A stretch of DNA of 64,000 nt, taken from contig DIEX01000011.1 in the NCBI GenBank assembly GCA_002418835.1, positions 93,284 through 157,283 on the forward strand. The letters run 5' to 3'. Position numbers and translations under genes: made by a program. Below, one piece after another: positions 45,158 through 53,496 of this stretch; positions within the stretch are counted from its first letter, which is position 1; every line of letters begins with the position of its first letter. The notes under the pieces were generated by a model, which saw only the letters and a list, made by a program, of their open reading frames with translations, was not told the origin of the DNA and searched no databases. This DNA is from Spirochaetia bacterium UBA5763 (GTDB lineage Bacteria > Spirochaetota > UBA4802 > UBA5550).

Positions 45158-45177
45158 ATACCCGCCTGCGCGGGTAT
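45158..45177 (-). terminator. Hairpin between modC and the FmdE-family gene
   Basis: ATACCCGC and GCGGGTAT form an 8-bp stem with a 4-nt loop, followed on the minus strand by TCTTATATAAAAT. Weak terminator or attenuator. Confidence 0.5.
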
Positions 45178-45188
45178 GACAGGCCACA

Positions 45189-45902
45189 TTAATACGCAAG
45201 CGCGATCTTCTGTTCCCTTGCCGCTTTCAGTATCCGGTTCCCGGAATCAGACCGTTCTGTCATCCTCGCGATCCAGCTTTCATCAATTTTACCCTGAACA
45301 ACAGGGATAATCTCATCAGCAAGATAAAGCGCTTCATTTATATCATGAGTTACATATATTACAGGGAAATCGAACTCCCCTTTCATATTGCGGAGCTCCT
45401 CGCGCAGTCCGCGTCTTGTAATTGCGTCAAGGGCGGAGAAAGGTTCATCAAGCAGCAGAATTTTCGGATGGCGCGCAAGGGCCTGACATATAGCGCATCT
45501 CTGTCTCTCCCCCCCCGAAACCTGACGGGGCTTCCTGTTTCGCAGATGGCTTATCCTGAAGAGATCGAACAGTTTCTCCACCTCACTTTTATTCTTTGAT
45601 GCAAAAGCCGCGTTCTCAAAAAGTGAAAGATGAGGGAAAAGAGTGTAGTCCTGGAATACATAACCTAACTTTCTCTTCTGGGGAGAGATATCTATCCCTG
45701 CGGAAGAATTAAACCATATATCGTTATTATATATAATACTCCCTTCATCAGGCTGTTCAAGTCCGGCAAGCATGCGTATAATTGTAGTCTTCCCTCCGCC
45801 GGAGGGGCCTATCATCACCAGCATACTGTTATCCGGGCATTCACATGAAATATCGATATCGAAATATTTTAATTTTTTCTTCAGATTGATGCTGATTGAC
45901 AT
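45189..45902 (-). CDS. modC: Molybdate ABC transporter ATPase
   Basis: A 237-residue ABC ATPase. Walker A is GPSGGGKTT near residue 33, the Q-loop is YVFQDYTLFPHLS, the signature is VSGGERQR, Walker B is ILLLDEPFSALD and the H-loop is YVTHD. It is ~115 residues shorter than E. coli ModC and lacks the C-terminal molybdate-binding Mop domain, so it is a short form. Starts directly after modB (stop and start adjacent), forming modABC. Powers import of molybdate. Confidence 0.93.
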   Translation of the reverse strand: MSISINLKKKLKYFDIDISCECPDNSMLVMIGPSGGGKTTIIRMLAGLEQPDEGSIIYNNDIWFNSSAGIDISPQKRKLGYVFQDYTLFPHLSLFENAAFASKNKSEVEKLFDLFRISHLRNRKPRQVSGGERQRCAICQALARHPKILLLDEPFSALDAITRRGLREELRNMKGEFDFPVIYVTHDINEALYLADEIIPVVQGKIDESWIARMTERSDSGNRILKAAREQKIALAY

Positions 45903-46556
45903 CTAATTACCCCTGTTCAGTTTATTTATAAAGAGGAGAAATATAAAACTCAGCGGGATGAAACATAACGAAAGCATTGCAGCCCCGCGATAGTCCATCA
46001 TCTCAACCGCCTCATAAATTGCAATTGATGCTACCCTTGTCTCACCTGGTATGCTCCCCCCCACCATAACAAGCACACCGAAAGCCCCTGTTGTGTGAAG
46101 AAACACCAGTACTGCCGCAGCCATTATTCCGCTAAGGCTGTTGGGGAGAGCCACACGAAAAAAGGTGCTGTATTTCGAAAGCCCCAGTACATAGGCATTT
46201 TCGATAAGCCTGCGGTCGATCTTCTGGAAGGCCGCCTTCATAGGCTGCACAGCAAACGGAATGCTGTAAATTGATGAAGCCACGGCAATCCCTGTAAAAG
46301 TAAAAAGAAGAGATCCCCCTGTTACAAATCCCCATCCTTTACCGATAAAACCTTTAGGCCCCATGGCAATGATCAGATAAAACCCTATAACTGTTGGAGG
46401 GAGAGCCGTTGGTAAATAAATGACCGTCTCTAAAATAGATTTACCCGGGAACTCGGCATGAGCAAGCATATACGCCAGGGGCGCAGATACAACCATCAGA
46501 ATAATTGTGGTCACCAGCGCAAGCTTCAGGGTAACATATAGAGAGACGAAATCCAT
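45903..46556 (-). CDS. modB: Molybdate ABC transporter permease
   Basis: A 217-residue membrane protein with about five hydrophobic helices. The EAA motif region lies near LIENAYVLGLSKYSTFFRVALPNSL, where the coupling helix contacts ModC. The N-terminal LPTALPPTVIGFYL is typical of ModB. The gene joins modA and modC with no gap. Forms the channel for molybdate entry. Confidence 0.93.
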   Translation of the reverse strand: MDFVSLYVTLKLALVTTIILMVVSAPLAYMLAHAEFPGKSILETVIYLPTALPPTVIGFYLIIAMGPKGFIGKGWGFVTGGSLLFTFTGIAVASSIYSIPFAVQPMKAAFQKIDRRLIENAYVLGLSKYSTFFRVALPNSLSGIMAAAVLVFLHTTGAFGVLVMVGGSIPGETRVASIAIYEAVEMMDYRGAAMLSLCFIPLSFIFLLFINKLNRGN

Positions 46557-47309
46557 CTACTTATAGCCGTACTTCTTTTTTATTTTTTGAGCTTCGGGAG
46601 AAACAAGAAATTTCGCAAACTTTTCAGCAGCTTTCGGTTTTTCACTTCTTTTCAAGATACATGCAGATTGAACAATTGCATTGGCTTCTTTTATCCGGTA
46701 ATAGCACCCATTCTTTCCTTCTTCTGATAGGGCTGCTGACATCGCACAGAAACCCGCATCAACAGCTTCACTTGAGGCATACTGAAATACCTGGGCTATA
46801 TCCTGTGCAGTAACAATTTTTGACTCTACAGATTTCATTATACCTGTTTTTTCAAGAGCGGATTTTGCAGCGGTCCCGTAAGGTGCGGTGACAGGATTGG
46901 CCAGAGCAAGTTTTTTAATGTCAGCTTTTTTAAGCTGAACTTTCCAGTCCTTCTCACCGCAGAAATTCTTCTGCGCGGACCAGAGCACGACCTCACCTTT
47001 TGCATAAACAAAAGGCTTCTCAGCCGTACCATTTTTCAGAAGGAGAGCGGGACGTTCTTCATCTGCCGACAGAAAAATGTCATAGGGAGCTCCGTTGGTT
47101 ATCTGGCTGTAAAGATTACCAGTGGACGCAAATGTTGCTTCGACCTTAACTCCGGTTTTAGCTTCATAAGCCTGGGCTATTTCTTTGAATGGTTTGATGT
47201 AATTTGCTGCGACTGCCGCGTTGATTTTTTCCTCTGCTGAGGAAATAGAAGGCACAAATATAACTGCTGAAATAAATAAACATGTGAGGCTTCTGACTGT
47301 TTTTTTCAT
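46557..47309 (-). CDS. modA: Molybdate-binding periplasmic protein
   Basis: About 250 residues from ATG 47309 (MKKTVRSL), with GGAG 6 nt upstream; a further in-frame ATG lies at 47321. A signal peptide is cleaved after SSA near residue 25. The two-lobe solute-binding fold shows ATFASTGNLYSQITNGAPYDIFLSADEERP, the typical ModA sequence with the Ser residues that hold the oxyanion. It binds molybdate (and possibly tungstate) for ModBC. First gene of the operon; an inverted repeat lies just upstream. Confidence 0.93.
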   Translation of the reverse strand: MKKTVRSLTCLFISAVIFVPSISSAEEKINAAVAANYIKPFKEIAQAYEAKTGVKVEATFASTGNLYSQITNGAPYDIFLSADEERPALLLKNGTAEKPFVYAKGEVVLWSAQKNFCGEKDWKVQLKKADIKKLALANPVTAPYGTAAKSALEKTGIMKSVESKIVTAQDIAQVFQYASSEAVDAGFCAMSAALSEEGKNGCYYRIKEANAIVQSACILKRSEKPKAAEKFAKFLVSPEAQKIKKKYGYK

Positions 47310-47330
47310 AACCGGCTCCATGTCAAAAAT

Positions 47331-47350
47331 AACATAATATAAATTATGTT
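47331..47350. promoter_or_regulatory. Palindrome upstream of modA (possible ModE-type operator)
   Basis: AACATAAT and ATTATGTT are 8-bp inverted arms with 4 nt between them, ending 22 bp before the start of modA. The half-site also occurs in the palindrome at 44273-44310. A ModE-like gene lies 192 bp away, so this may be its target. Confidence 0.4.
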
Positions 47351-47541
47351 AAAAAAGGCATGTTGAAAAATCATGTCAATCAATAAATTGATCAGGGAGG
47401 ATTTGGTGTTAGAATTTGTTATTTTTCAGCTTTTATTAATTAAAAAATCGCTTAAATCCCGGGTTATATATACGTTTGGCAACATAAAAGAGCTTATGTT
47501 GTTTATTTCCAGCAAAGCTGCGGGATTATTATTCAATGGCC

Positions 47542-47913
47542 TTATGGTATTTTTTTTAATCTCTCCAGCATATCAGCGGCATTCTTTGAAGCATACCTCA
47601 ATGTATCATCATGAAATTTTTTGAATTCCTTCATGAATTCTTTCCCGAATTCAGTGAGTTTATACCCCTCCTTATTGTTCTCCTTATGAATAAGCTCACG
47701 CCCCAGTATCTCCTCGGTCTTCTTAATCTTGCCCCAGGCTCCGCGGTATGATATACCCATCTTCTCTGCTGCAAGCTTCAGTGAGCCCAGTTCGTCTATA
47801 AGGTGCAGGAGTTCATATCTCCCCTGTCCGAAGTAAACTCCGCTGTTTTCCTCAAGCCATATATGAAGTTTAACGTCCGGCTTGTGTTCTTTTTTCTCTA
47901 CACTGTCTGACAT
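47542..47913 (-). CDS. modE: ModE N-terminal-like winged-helix regulator
   Basis: A 123-residue protein consisting of a winged helix only. LIDELGSLKLAAEKMGISYRGAWGKIKKTEE, the HTH, closely resembles the DNA-binding half of ModE, and KLTEFGKEFMKEF covers the dimerisation helix. The C-terminal molybdate-binding Mop domains are absent, so Mo sensing would need another protein or a different effector. It lies upstream of the modABC operon on the same strand with modA 232 nt away, and may regulate modABC and the formate dehydrogenase operons. Confidence 0.85.
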   Translation of the reverse strand: MSDSVEKKEHKPDVKLHIWLEENSGVYFGQGRYELLHLIDELGSLKLAAEKMGISYRGAWGKIKKTEEILGRELIHKENNKEGYKLTEFGKEFMKEFKKFHDDTLRYASKNAADMLERLKKIP

Positions 47914-47916
47914 TCC

Positions 47917-48474
47917 TTATCTCCTTTTCTTTCCCGAAGAAGCTGTAATTATACCTGAGAGAAATCCGCAAAGGTGGCTTTCCCATGACATGTGCGGCAC
48001 AGTGGGGAGGACTCCGAAGATCATCCCTCCATACATAAACAGCACCAGAACCGAGACTATTACTGATTTAAAATCTTTCCTGAAAAAACCGCGGGCAATG
48101 AGATACCCCAGTATCCCGTATATCACACCACTTGCTCCGATATGCACAGTCCCGCTGCGGCCTATGGCCCAGGTACCCAGACCGCCCAGCAGCATAACAG
48201 CAAGAAGTATGGAGATAATACCGCTATCCTCTGTAGAAGCAAGGATAAAACCAAGGATAATAAGACTTATAGAGTTAGCGATAAGATGCGGAAAATCAGC
48301 GTGAATAAACGGCGCAAAAATAATCCCTGTGAGTCCATGTAGTTCACGCGGTATAATACCCAACCCCGCAAGCGGGAAGATAGACCCGGCAACATGTACA
48401 ATCCAGAGAAACCCCGCAATATAGAGCAGCAGTTTAAGCTGAGATAGTTTTTTTCCTGTAAACATATACATCAT
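47917..48474 (-). CDS. Rhomboid-family intramembrane serine protease
   Basis: A 185-residue six-helix protein. The catalytic Ser is Ser115 in GTVHIGASGVIYG and the catalytic His is His167 in SHLCGFLSG; the helix 2 motif PHLIANS contains His and Asn for the oxyanion hole. Rhomboids cleave transmembrane helices in the membrane. The gene stops 3 nt before the start of the ModE-like gene, so both may be co-transcribed, without an obvious functional link. The start may be any of the Met codons at residues 1, 2 or 4. Confidence 0.92.
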   Translation of the reverse strand: MMYMFTGKKLSQLKLLLYIAGFLWIVHVAGSIFPLAGLGIIPRELHGLTGIIFAPFIHADFPHLIANSISLIILGFILASTEDSGIISILLAVMLLGGLGTWAIGRSGTVHIGASGVIYGILGYLIARGFFRKDFKSVIVSVLVLFMYGGMIFGVLPTVPHMSWESHLCGFLSGIITASSGKKRR

Positions 48475-48673
48475 ATAAAATAAAATTGCGACAATGTCAA
48501 TAAAGTTGCGGATTAAACTTATATATTCCTCTAAAAATGTAAAAAATCAAAATATAAGCCTGTTATAATTTGACTATAAAACTTTACCTTTTATATCCAG
48601 CCGTATAAAAAAGTGTAGAAAAAAAGCGTGGCAGTCTGTACTATATTAACAGATCCCAAAAATGGAGAAAATC

Positions 48674-50488
48674 ATGAGACTCTTCAGAATGCCTGTTTAC
48701 ATAATCTGCTGCATAATCCTTTCACAGACTCTGCTCCATTCGGAGAGCTATAAAATAGTAGTGCTCCCCTTTGACAAACTCAACAAGGAAAAGAATGCCG
48801 AGCTCGATACTCTCACAGTAGGGATAAGCGAAACTCTTTCAGGCGCGCTCTCCACTGTTGACAACTTCATCATAGTAGACTCCGACAGGGTTAAGAGGCA
48901 TCTCCTTGACAGTGCGGGCTTCAAGCAGACTATCGGAGTGAACGAAGATAAGGATATCGAAAAACTCCGGACTCTTACAAAAGACAAGCTTGATGGAGAT
49001 TACATAATATACGGCAGCTTCAATAAAATCGGTGCAAAGATTCAGCTTAATGCAAAATTTATGGAGGTAATGTCCGGCAAGGTTCTTAAAGGTTCTAATG
49101 TACATGGAAACTACCCGGATGAAATTTTTGATCTCCAGGAGAAACTTGCTAAAGATCTCATGGATAAAATCTCCGGCCCTGAGAAGTCAGAGAGATCCAA
49201 CAGTATTGAAGAATATACAAAATCCACCGGCAACTACACCGCATACCAGTATTACATCAAGGGACGGATGGAGCAGATTCAGTACGACGTAAAGAACTAT
49301 CCTGTGGCAATAGAAAATTACAAGAAAGCCCTGAAATACGACCCTAAGTACGCTCTTGCCTGGGCCGGGCTTTCTGAGGTTAACGCTCTGTGGGGCTACC
49401 AGATAAAATACGCCAACGGGAAATGGGAGCCCTATCTTAAAACAGCAATTGAGCAGGGGGAGAAAGCTGTGGAATACGGCCCGACGCTCTACCAGACACA
49501 CAGAGCACTCAGCATGGCCTACCTGAATAATTCGAACTTCGACATGGCTCAGAAATCGATAGACGAGGCATACAGGCTCAACAGGCAGGATGCCGAAACC
49601 CTTCAGATCATGGCACAGTTGAAGAATTACGGCTATGAGGAGATGGGGAAACCGGGAACTGAGTCGTACAAACATATACAGGAGTGCCTCAGAATAAACC
49701 CTGAACTTATCATAGCGAGGTGGTCTCTGGCCCACTCCTACTCCACATTAGGGAAAAAGGATGACTCACTGCGTGAATACATGGAGATACTGAAAGTGAA
49801 CCCCAAACACGCACCTGCGCTGCACGGGATCGCCCTGATTTACTATGATAAAAAAGACTACTACAACTCGGAGTATTACGCAATTAAAACAGTGGAGGCC
49901 GACCCTGTCACTGCGCAGCATCACTATACGCTGGCGCTTTCATACTACCAGCAGGGATATTCCGAACCTGCCAAATGGAACAAGGCTGAGGAATCATTTA
50001 AAAACTCATTAAAAAGAAACCCGGACTATCTTGATGCAATAGTTACTCTGGGCCAGACTTATTACAACAAACAGAATTACCAGGCTGCAATCACTGAATT
50101 TAAAAATGCTTTAAAAAAACAGCCGAATAATGACAGGGCTTATAATGAAATGGCAATTTCATATTACGCGCTGAAAGATTACAAATCCGCGGAAAAAAAT
50201 TCGATACTTGCAGTGAAGTACAACCCGACAAATGCTATTAATAATTATAACCTGGGGCTTGCATATTATATGCAGGAGAAATGGGACAATGCTATTGACT
50301 CTTTTGAAAAAGCCGTGCAGTACGACCCTGCTTATGAAAACGCCTGGTTCAGTCTTGCAAACTGTTACTGGTACACAAACAGGTTTGATAAATCCTACGA
50401 GTATTACGGCAAGGTGCTTGAACTTAATCCGAATAACAGTGAAGCAAAGAGATGGAGGGATGATTCATATAATAAGATGAATCAGTAG
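48674..50488 (+). CDS. Secreted TPR protein with N-terminal CsgG/FlgO-like domain
   Basis: About 604 residues from ATG 48674 (GGAG 6 nt upstream; an in-frame ATG at 48662 is less likely). Signal peptide to ~residue 25. Residues ~25-165 have the pattern YKIVVLPFDKLNKEKN ... GDYIIYGSFNKIGAKIQLNAKFMEV seen in CsgG/FlgO-type proteins. The remainder is about ten TPR units (for example YALAWAGLSEVNALWGY; PTNAINNYNLGLAYYM). Probably a periplasmic or outer-membrane scaffold. Last core gene before the accessory region. No terminator is evident before the repeat that follows. Confidence 0.85.
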   Translation: MRLFRMPVYIICCIILSQTLLHSESYKIVVLPFDKLNKEKNAELDTLTVGISETLSGALSTVDNFIIVDSDRVKRHLLDSAGFKQTIGVNEDKDIEKLRTLTKDKLDGDYIIYGSFNKIGAKIQLNAKFMEVMSGKVLKGSNVHGNYPDEIFDLQEKLAKDLMDKISGPEKSERSNSIEEYTKSTGNYTAYQYYIKGRMEQIQYDVKNYPVAIENYKKALKYDPKYALAWAGLSEVNALWGYQIKYANGKWEPYLKTAIEQGEKAVEYGPTLYQTHRALSMAYLNNSNFDMAQKSIDEAYRLNRQDAETLQIMAQLKNYGYEEMGKPGTESYKHIQECLRINPELIIARWSLAHSYSTLGKKDDSLREYMEILKVNPKHAPALHGIALIYYDKKDYYNSEYYAIKTVEADPVTAQHHYTLALSYYQQGYSEPAKWNKAEESFKNSLKRNPDYLDAIVTLGQTYYNKQNYQAAITEFKNALKKQPNNDRAYNEMAISYYALKDYKSAEKNSILAVKYNPTNAINNYNLGLAYYMQEKWDNAIDSFEKAVQYDPAYENAWFSLANCYWYTNRFDKSYEYYGKVLELNPNNSEAKRWRDDSYNKMNQ

Positions 50489-50490
50489 TG

Positions 50491-50537
50491 CCCTCTCTGC
50501 CCTGCGGGCATCTTCCCCATGAAAGATGGGGTTGAGA
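50491..50537 (+). repeat. GC-rich hairpin repeat, copy 1
   Basis: CCCTCTCTGCCCTGCGGGC followed by CATCTTCCCCATGAAAG and ATGGGG. A near copy with GCCCTGACGGGC and CCCCATAAAAGATGGGG lies at 59633-59680. Each contains two tight hairpins. It marks the boundary between the TPR gene and the toxin-like region. Confidence 0.65.
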
Positions 50538-51430
50538 AAACAGGAAACCTGTTAGATGATAAAGGGTTCAGAACTAACAATGAAATTAAAATAGATGGAT
50601 TGCAACTGAAGCTATGTGGATATGAAGGACTTATTGCTAATTCACAGGTGGACTCTTCCAATGGAAAATTTCAGATTGTATTTGATAGTTCAGAACAGGC
50701 AGTAGATTATATTTTAACCAAAAAACAGCTTGGCATTGAATTAACGGGTCAAGATGTATCGCTTCTATCACAGACATTATGGCAAAATCCAAAGCAGGGC
50801 CAACTTGCAAGTGAATTTAAGGGATATGCATTAAATAATGCTGACGAATTTAAAAAGCTTGGGATAAATATTAACGAAAAGAATGTAGGTGTATTTGTAG
50901 ATCGGGTTGTAAAAAACACCTGCGTTATAAACTCCATATATGAAAATGTTGTTTTATCTGTAGCAACCGATAGAATTGAGAGCGTGCCAAAATCATATGG
51001 CGATATGTATTTCACAGCCTATTCAAACAAATTACTACAGAAAGATGGTATAAATTTAAAAGGTTATGTAGATGATCTCAATAATATTCAGAATTTTGCA
51101 AATACTATCTCAAATGGAAACTTTAAAATATCCGGAGCTACTACTTACAAGAACGGTATAACAACTGATAATACCAGCTATGGATTATCAACAAGAGAAG
51201 TGTATAATAAGATACCCTCTATTATTGAAAATTCTTCTTCTGGTGCATCAGGAGGAAGAATAAAGGTAGATGGCGGTGGTCATAATATGACACAGTTTAA
51301 TACAAAGGTATATGATACTGGGCAACCGAATAATCCAAATAGTCCCAGAACACATGGTAGAGAATATAATAAGAATATTTATAAGCCGAATAATACACAA
51401 TCTATCTGGACATTAACACCGTATGAATGA
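50519..51430 (+). CDS. Orphan toxin-like C-terminal module A (function unknown)
   Basis: A 303-residue protein whose start lies inside the GC-rich repeat, so this is probably the 3' end of a larger, lost gene. Near its start it has the stretch KTGNLLDDKGF, which matches KTGNLITDGYF in the second toxin-like module (53978). The C-terminal ~60 residues (GGRIKVDGGGHNMTQFN; RTHGREYNKNIY) look like a variable toxin tip. I do not recognise the fold. It is AT-rich compared with the upstream core genes. It is followed after 12 nt by a small secreted LRR protein that could be an immunity or partner protein. The biological activity is unknown. Confidence 0.55.
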   Translation: MKDGVEKTGNLLDDKGFRTNNEIKIDGLQLKLCGYEGLIANSQVDSSNGKFQIVFDSSEQAVDYILTKKQLGIELTGQDVSLLSQTLWQNPKQGQLASEFKGYALNNADEFKKLGININEKNVGVFVDRVVKNTCVINSIYENVVLSVATDRIESVPKSYGDMYFTAYSNKLLQKDGINLKGYVDDLNNIQNFANTISNGNFKISGATTYKNGITTDNTSYGLSTREVYNKIPSIIENSSSGASGGRIKVDGGGHNMTQFNTKVYDTGQPNNPNSPRTHGREYNKNIYKPNNTQSIWTLTPYE

Positions 51431-51442
51431 GGATAAAAATAA

Positions 51443-52018
51443 ATGAAGAAATTAATTACTGTTATAGTACTATTAAGTGGTATAATTTTATCAGCAGAAA
51501 CCAATAAAAGGAATGATGCTGTTGAATATTATAAAAATATTTATAAAAGTCAAAAGAAATCTATTTTAATGAGTCAAAAAAACAGTGATAATATCAATCC
51601 TGATTATAGTGTTGATAAAAAATATACTACAATAAACTTATGCTGGAAAGATACAAAAGAAGAGGATTTAAAATATTTAATTAGCTTCCCGGAGGTAGAG
51701 TCGGTTACTTTGGCAGAAGCTATTTACATTAAAGATATAGATTTGAAATATTTTTCAGATTTAATTAATTTACAGTATTTAGATTTTAGTGAAACAAGGA
51801 TAACAGGTGAAGGATTTAAATATTTAAAGAATCTCCCATCTTTAAAAGAAATTAATCTATCACATACAAGAGTAACTGATAGAAACTTACAGGAACTTAA
51901 AAAATTCAAAACGCTGGAAAGTATCTGGCTTTATAAAAGCAAAGTTACACAGAAAGGTGTAAATATGCTTCAAAAGGAATTACCTGATTGTTTTATTTCT
52001 CTTAAACCGCAGGATTAA
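51443..52018 (+). CDS. Small exported leucine-rich-repeat protein
   Basis: A 191-residue protein. Signal peptide (MKKLITVIVLLSGIILSAE) likely cleaved after residue 18. Residues ~95-190 are LRR-like with repeats of ~23 residues (LINLQYLDFSETRITGEGF, LPSLKEINLSHTRVTDRNL, FKTLESIWLYKSKVTQKGV). It is AT-rich and sits 12 nt behind toxin-like module A, so it may protect the producer or bind the toxin; that is inferred from position. The 3' end is followed by hairpin repeat copy 1 (52070). Export would be unusual for an immunity protein but has precedents. Confidence 0.6.
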   Translation: MKKLITVIVLLSGIILSAETNKRNDAVEYYKNIYKSQKKSILMSQKNSDNINPDYSVDKKYTTINLCWKDTKEEDLKYLISFPEVESVTLAEAIYIKDIDLKYFSDLINLQYLDFSETRITGEGFKYLKNLPSLKEINLSHTRVTDRNLQELKKFKTLESIWLYKSKVTQKGVNMLQKELPDCFISLKPQD

Positions 52019-52069
52019 TAATACATGGGCAGATATTTTCGGAATCCCTTTGCAACAATTCTGCATATT

Positions 52070-52178
52070 GCATAATGGCTGAGTTATGCGACGTCGCCGA
52101 CTGTTAGAGAAAATTTCTGACACAGAGATTCGGCGATGTGCGAGGGTGTGGAACAGGTTTAAGGCATTCCCTTTTTTA
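52070..52178 (+). repeat. Diverged copy of the 95-bp hairpin repeat, copy 1
   Basis: Begins GCATAATGGCTGAGTTATGC (a small hairpin) and shares GACGTCGCC, TTTCTGACACA and GGCGATGTG with copies 2 and 3. It shares the tail GTGCGAGGGTGTGGAACAGG with copy 3 only. It follows the LRR gene, as copy 3 follows the small gene downstream of the second toxin module. Confidence 0.65.
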
Positions 52179-52433
52179 TTTGATTTTCTGATAGTGAGAA
52201 CTGTATCTGTCTATTACGGTTTTTATCATCACCTGGTATGGAATCCCGGCTTTTTTGGCTTTTTCTTTAAAAAAATCAACACTGGATTTGCTGAGAGAGA
52301 TAGTAATTTTTACATTATCTTCTTTTTTCACTAATAATTCCGGGGAGGGAAGAAAATCCTCAATCCTCTCTGACGACAGTATAGCATCTGTTAAGTCTGC
52401 TGTTGTTGATTTATAAGCTGTTTTCTTTTTCAT
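52176..52433 (-). CDS. brnA: BrnA-type antitoxin
   Basis: About 85 residues from ATG 52433, with AAGGAAGG upstream; the longer frame to 52526 is unlikely because it runs through the toxin gene. C-terminal ribbon-helix-helix region (KITISLSKSSVDFFKEKAKKAGIPY) and DAILSSERIEDFLPSP before it. Overlaps the BrnT gene by 23 nt in the usual toxin-then-antitoxin order of brnTA. It represses the operon and neutralises BrnT. Confidence 0.85.
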   Translation of the reverse strand: MKKKTAYKSTTADLTDAILSSERIEDFLPSPELLVKKEDNVKITISLSKSSVDFFKEKAKKAGIPYQVMIKTVIDRYSSHYQKIK

Positions 52434-52689
52434 ATTTTTTCCTTCCTTCTCTCCAATACCCGGCTCCAAAAATTCTGATTTTATTATCCCTGATTGTGAA
52501 CCGGACTGTAATGATTTTTTCTTCAACTAAACCAAAACAGAAATATCTTTTTTCGGCTTTTGTTGAATGTTTAATGTCAACCGTTATGAGCCTGTTTTTA
52601 TCAAAGAAAGCATCTTGAGCATCAAAAAATGAAATATTATGCTTTCTGATGTTTTCCCGGTTTTTCTGTTCGTCCCATTCAAATTCCAT
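52411..52689 (-). CDS. brnT: BrnT-type ribonuclease toxin
   Basis: About 92 residues from ATG 52689 (MEFEWDEQKN). BrnT signature: FEWDEQKNRENIRKHNISF at the start, RYFCFGLVEEKIITVRFT in the middle and IRIFGAGYWREGRKKY at the end, with the Arg and Lys residues that the family uses. RelE-fold ribonuclease that halts translation. It starts inside a 22-bp palindrome. First gene of the brnTA operon. Confidence 0.85.
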   Translation of the reverse strand: MEFEWDEQKNRENIRKHNISFFDAQDAFFDKNRLITVDIKHSTKAEKRYFCFGLVEEKIITVRFTIRDNKIRIFGAGYWREGRKKYEKENSL

Positions 52690-52724
52690 ATGTATAATTA
52701 TACATATGTGTTGCAATACGTCAA
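52687..52724 (-). promoter_or_regulatory. Promoter/operator of brnTA
   Basis: A perfect 22-bp palindrome (52687-52708, half-site CATATGTATAA) overlaps the BrnT start codon and contains TATAAT as a -10. TTGACG lies upstream with a 16-nt spacer as -35. The predicted transcription start is at or next to the ATG, so the mRNA could be nearly leaderless and BrnA binding would block initiation. Confidence 0.6.
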
Positions 52725-52772
52725 TGATTTGTTAAAAATATTTTAAGGCAGATGGATTCAATCCCGCATATA

Positions 52773-52867
52773 GCATAATGGCTAAGCAGCCCGACGTCGC
52801 CGGGGATACATTAAGTTTCTGACACAAAAAGTTGGCGATGTGCTTTAGCGAACGGGCTGCGACAATT
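52773..52867 (+). repeat. 95-bp hairpin repeat, copy 2
   Basis: By eye identical over 95 bp to copy 3 at 55552-55646 (same orientation, 2,779 bp apart). It contains GCAGCCCG and CGGGCTGC as 8-bp arms and CGTCGCC/GGCGATG inside, so it can form a long interrupted hairpin. It lies between the brnTA module and the next toxin-antitoxin module. Confidence 0.8.
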
Positions 52868-52964
52868 CAAAGAATTAAGATGGAAAATTAATGTTAAAGA
52901 TGCTGATTGACAAATAGCTCTTAAAGATTTATCTTTGATTAAACTATATGAGGAGAAAATGGAA

Positions 52965-53153
52965 ATGGGTTCAGCGTTAAGAAAAGAGGATGCCAAGGCA
53001 TTAATTGATAATCTCCCTGAACGCGCAACATGGGAGGATTTAATGTATGAAATATATGTGCGTGAAGCGGTTGAATCTGGGCTTGAGGACAGCAAGGCCG
53101 GACGGCTAACAGAGGTGGGGCAGCTTAGAAAGGAATTCGGTCTGCCCGAGTGA
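52965..53153 (+). CDS. Antitoxin of a ParE/RelE-type module
   Basis: About 62 residues from ATG 52965, with AGGAG 9 nt upstream; a TTG at 52935 and ATG at 52959 are alternatives. The sequence KALIDNLPERATWEDLMYEI and YVREAVESGLEDSKAGRLT is characteristic of the short addiction-module antitoxins paired with ParE/RelE-fold toxins. It would be DNA-binding and neutralising. The ATG/TGA overlap with the toxin gene (4 nt) shows co-translation. Confidence 0.8.
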   Translation: MGSALRKEDAKALIDNLPERATWEDLMYEIYVREAVESGLEDSKAGRLTEVGQLRKEFGLPE

Positions 53154-53449
53154 AGGTATACTGGACCGATACGGCAAAATCCCACCTTTACGGGATTAGG
53201 GATTTTATCGCCCGTGATTCAGAGACCTACGCAAGGAGGGTGGTTGACCGGCTCTCCAGGAGGTCACAGCAGATAGCCTCCTTCCCCATGTCCGGCAGGG
53301 TTGTTCCGGAATTCAGGATAGACCAGATTAGAGAAGTATTTGAAGGCCCCTTTCGCATTATCTATTATATCAAGGCTGATTGTATTGAGGTGCTTGCTGT
53401 TATACATGGAGCGCAGAACGTGCTTTCGGATGATGAAGCTTCAGAGTGA
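53150..53449 (+). CDS. ParE/RelE-fold toxin
   Basis: A 99-residue toxin. It starts at GTG 53150, overlapping the antitoxin stop. Typical ParE features: KVYWTDTAKSHLYGIRDFIARDS at the start, FPMSGRVVPEF in the middle and IREVFEGPFRIIYYIKADCIEVLAVIHGA at the end. Could act on gyrase (ParE) or mRNA (RelE); the sequence does not decide. Located inside the 2.8-kb unit bounded by copies 2 and 3 of the 95-bp repeat. Confidence 0.85.
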   Translation: MKVYWTDTAKSHLYGIRDFIARDSETYARRVVDRLSRRSQQIASFPMSGRVVPEFRIDQIREVFEGPFRIIYYIKADCIEVLAVIHGAQNVLSDDEASE

Positions 53450-53496
53450 GCCCTGAACCTTGCGGGAAACTGATGTACGCCTGAAAATTTGTGTGA

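Noticed and set aside
50488..50519. TPR gene and toxin-like module A are in the same reading frame, suggesting one interrupted gene
   Set aside because: The TAG at 50486-50488 is a normal stop after a complete TPR protein, and the following 30 nt belong to the GC-rich repeat. Nothing supports read-through.
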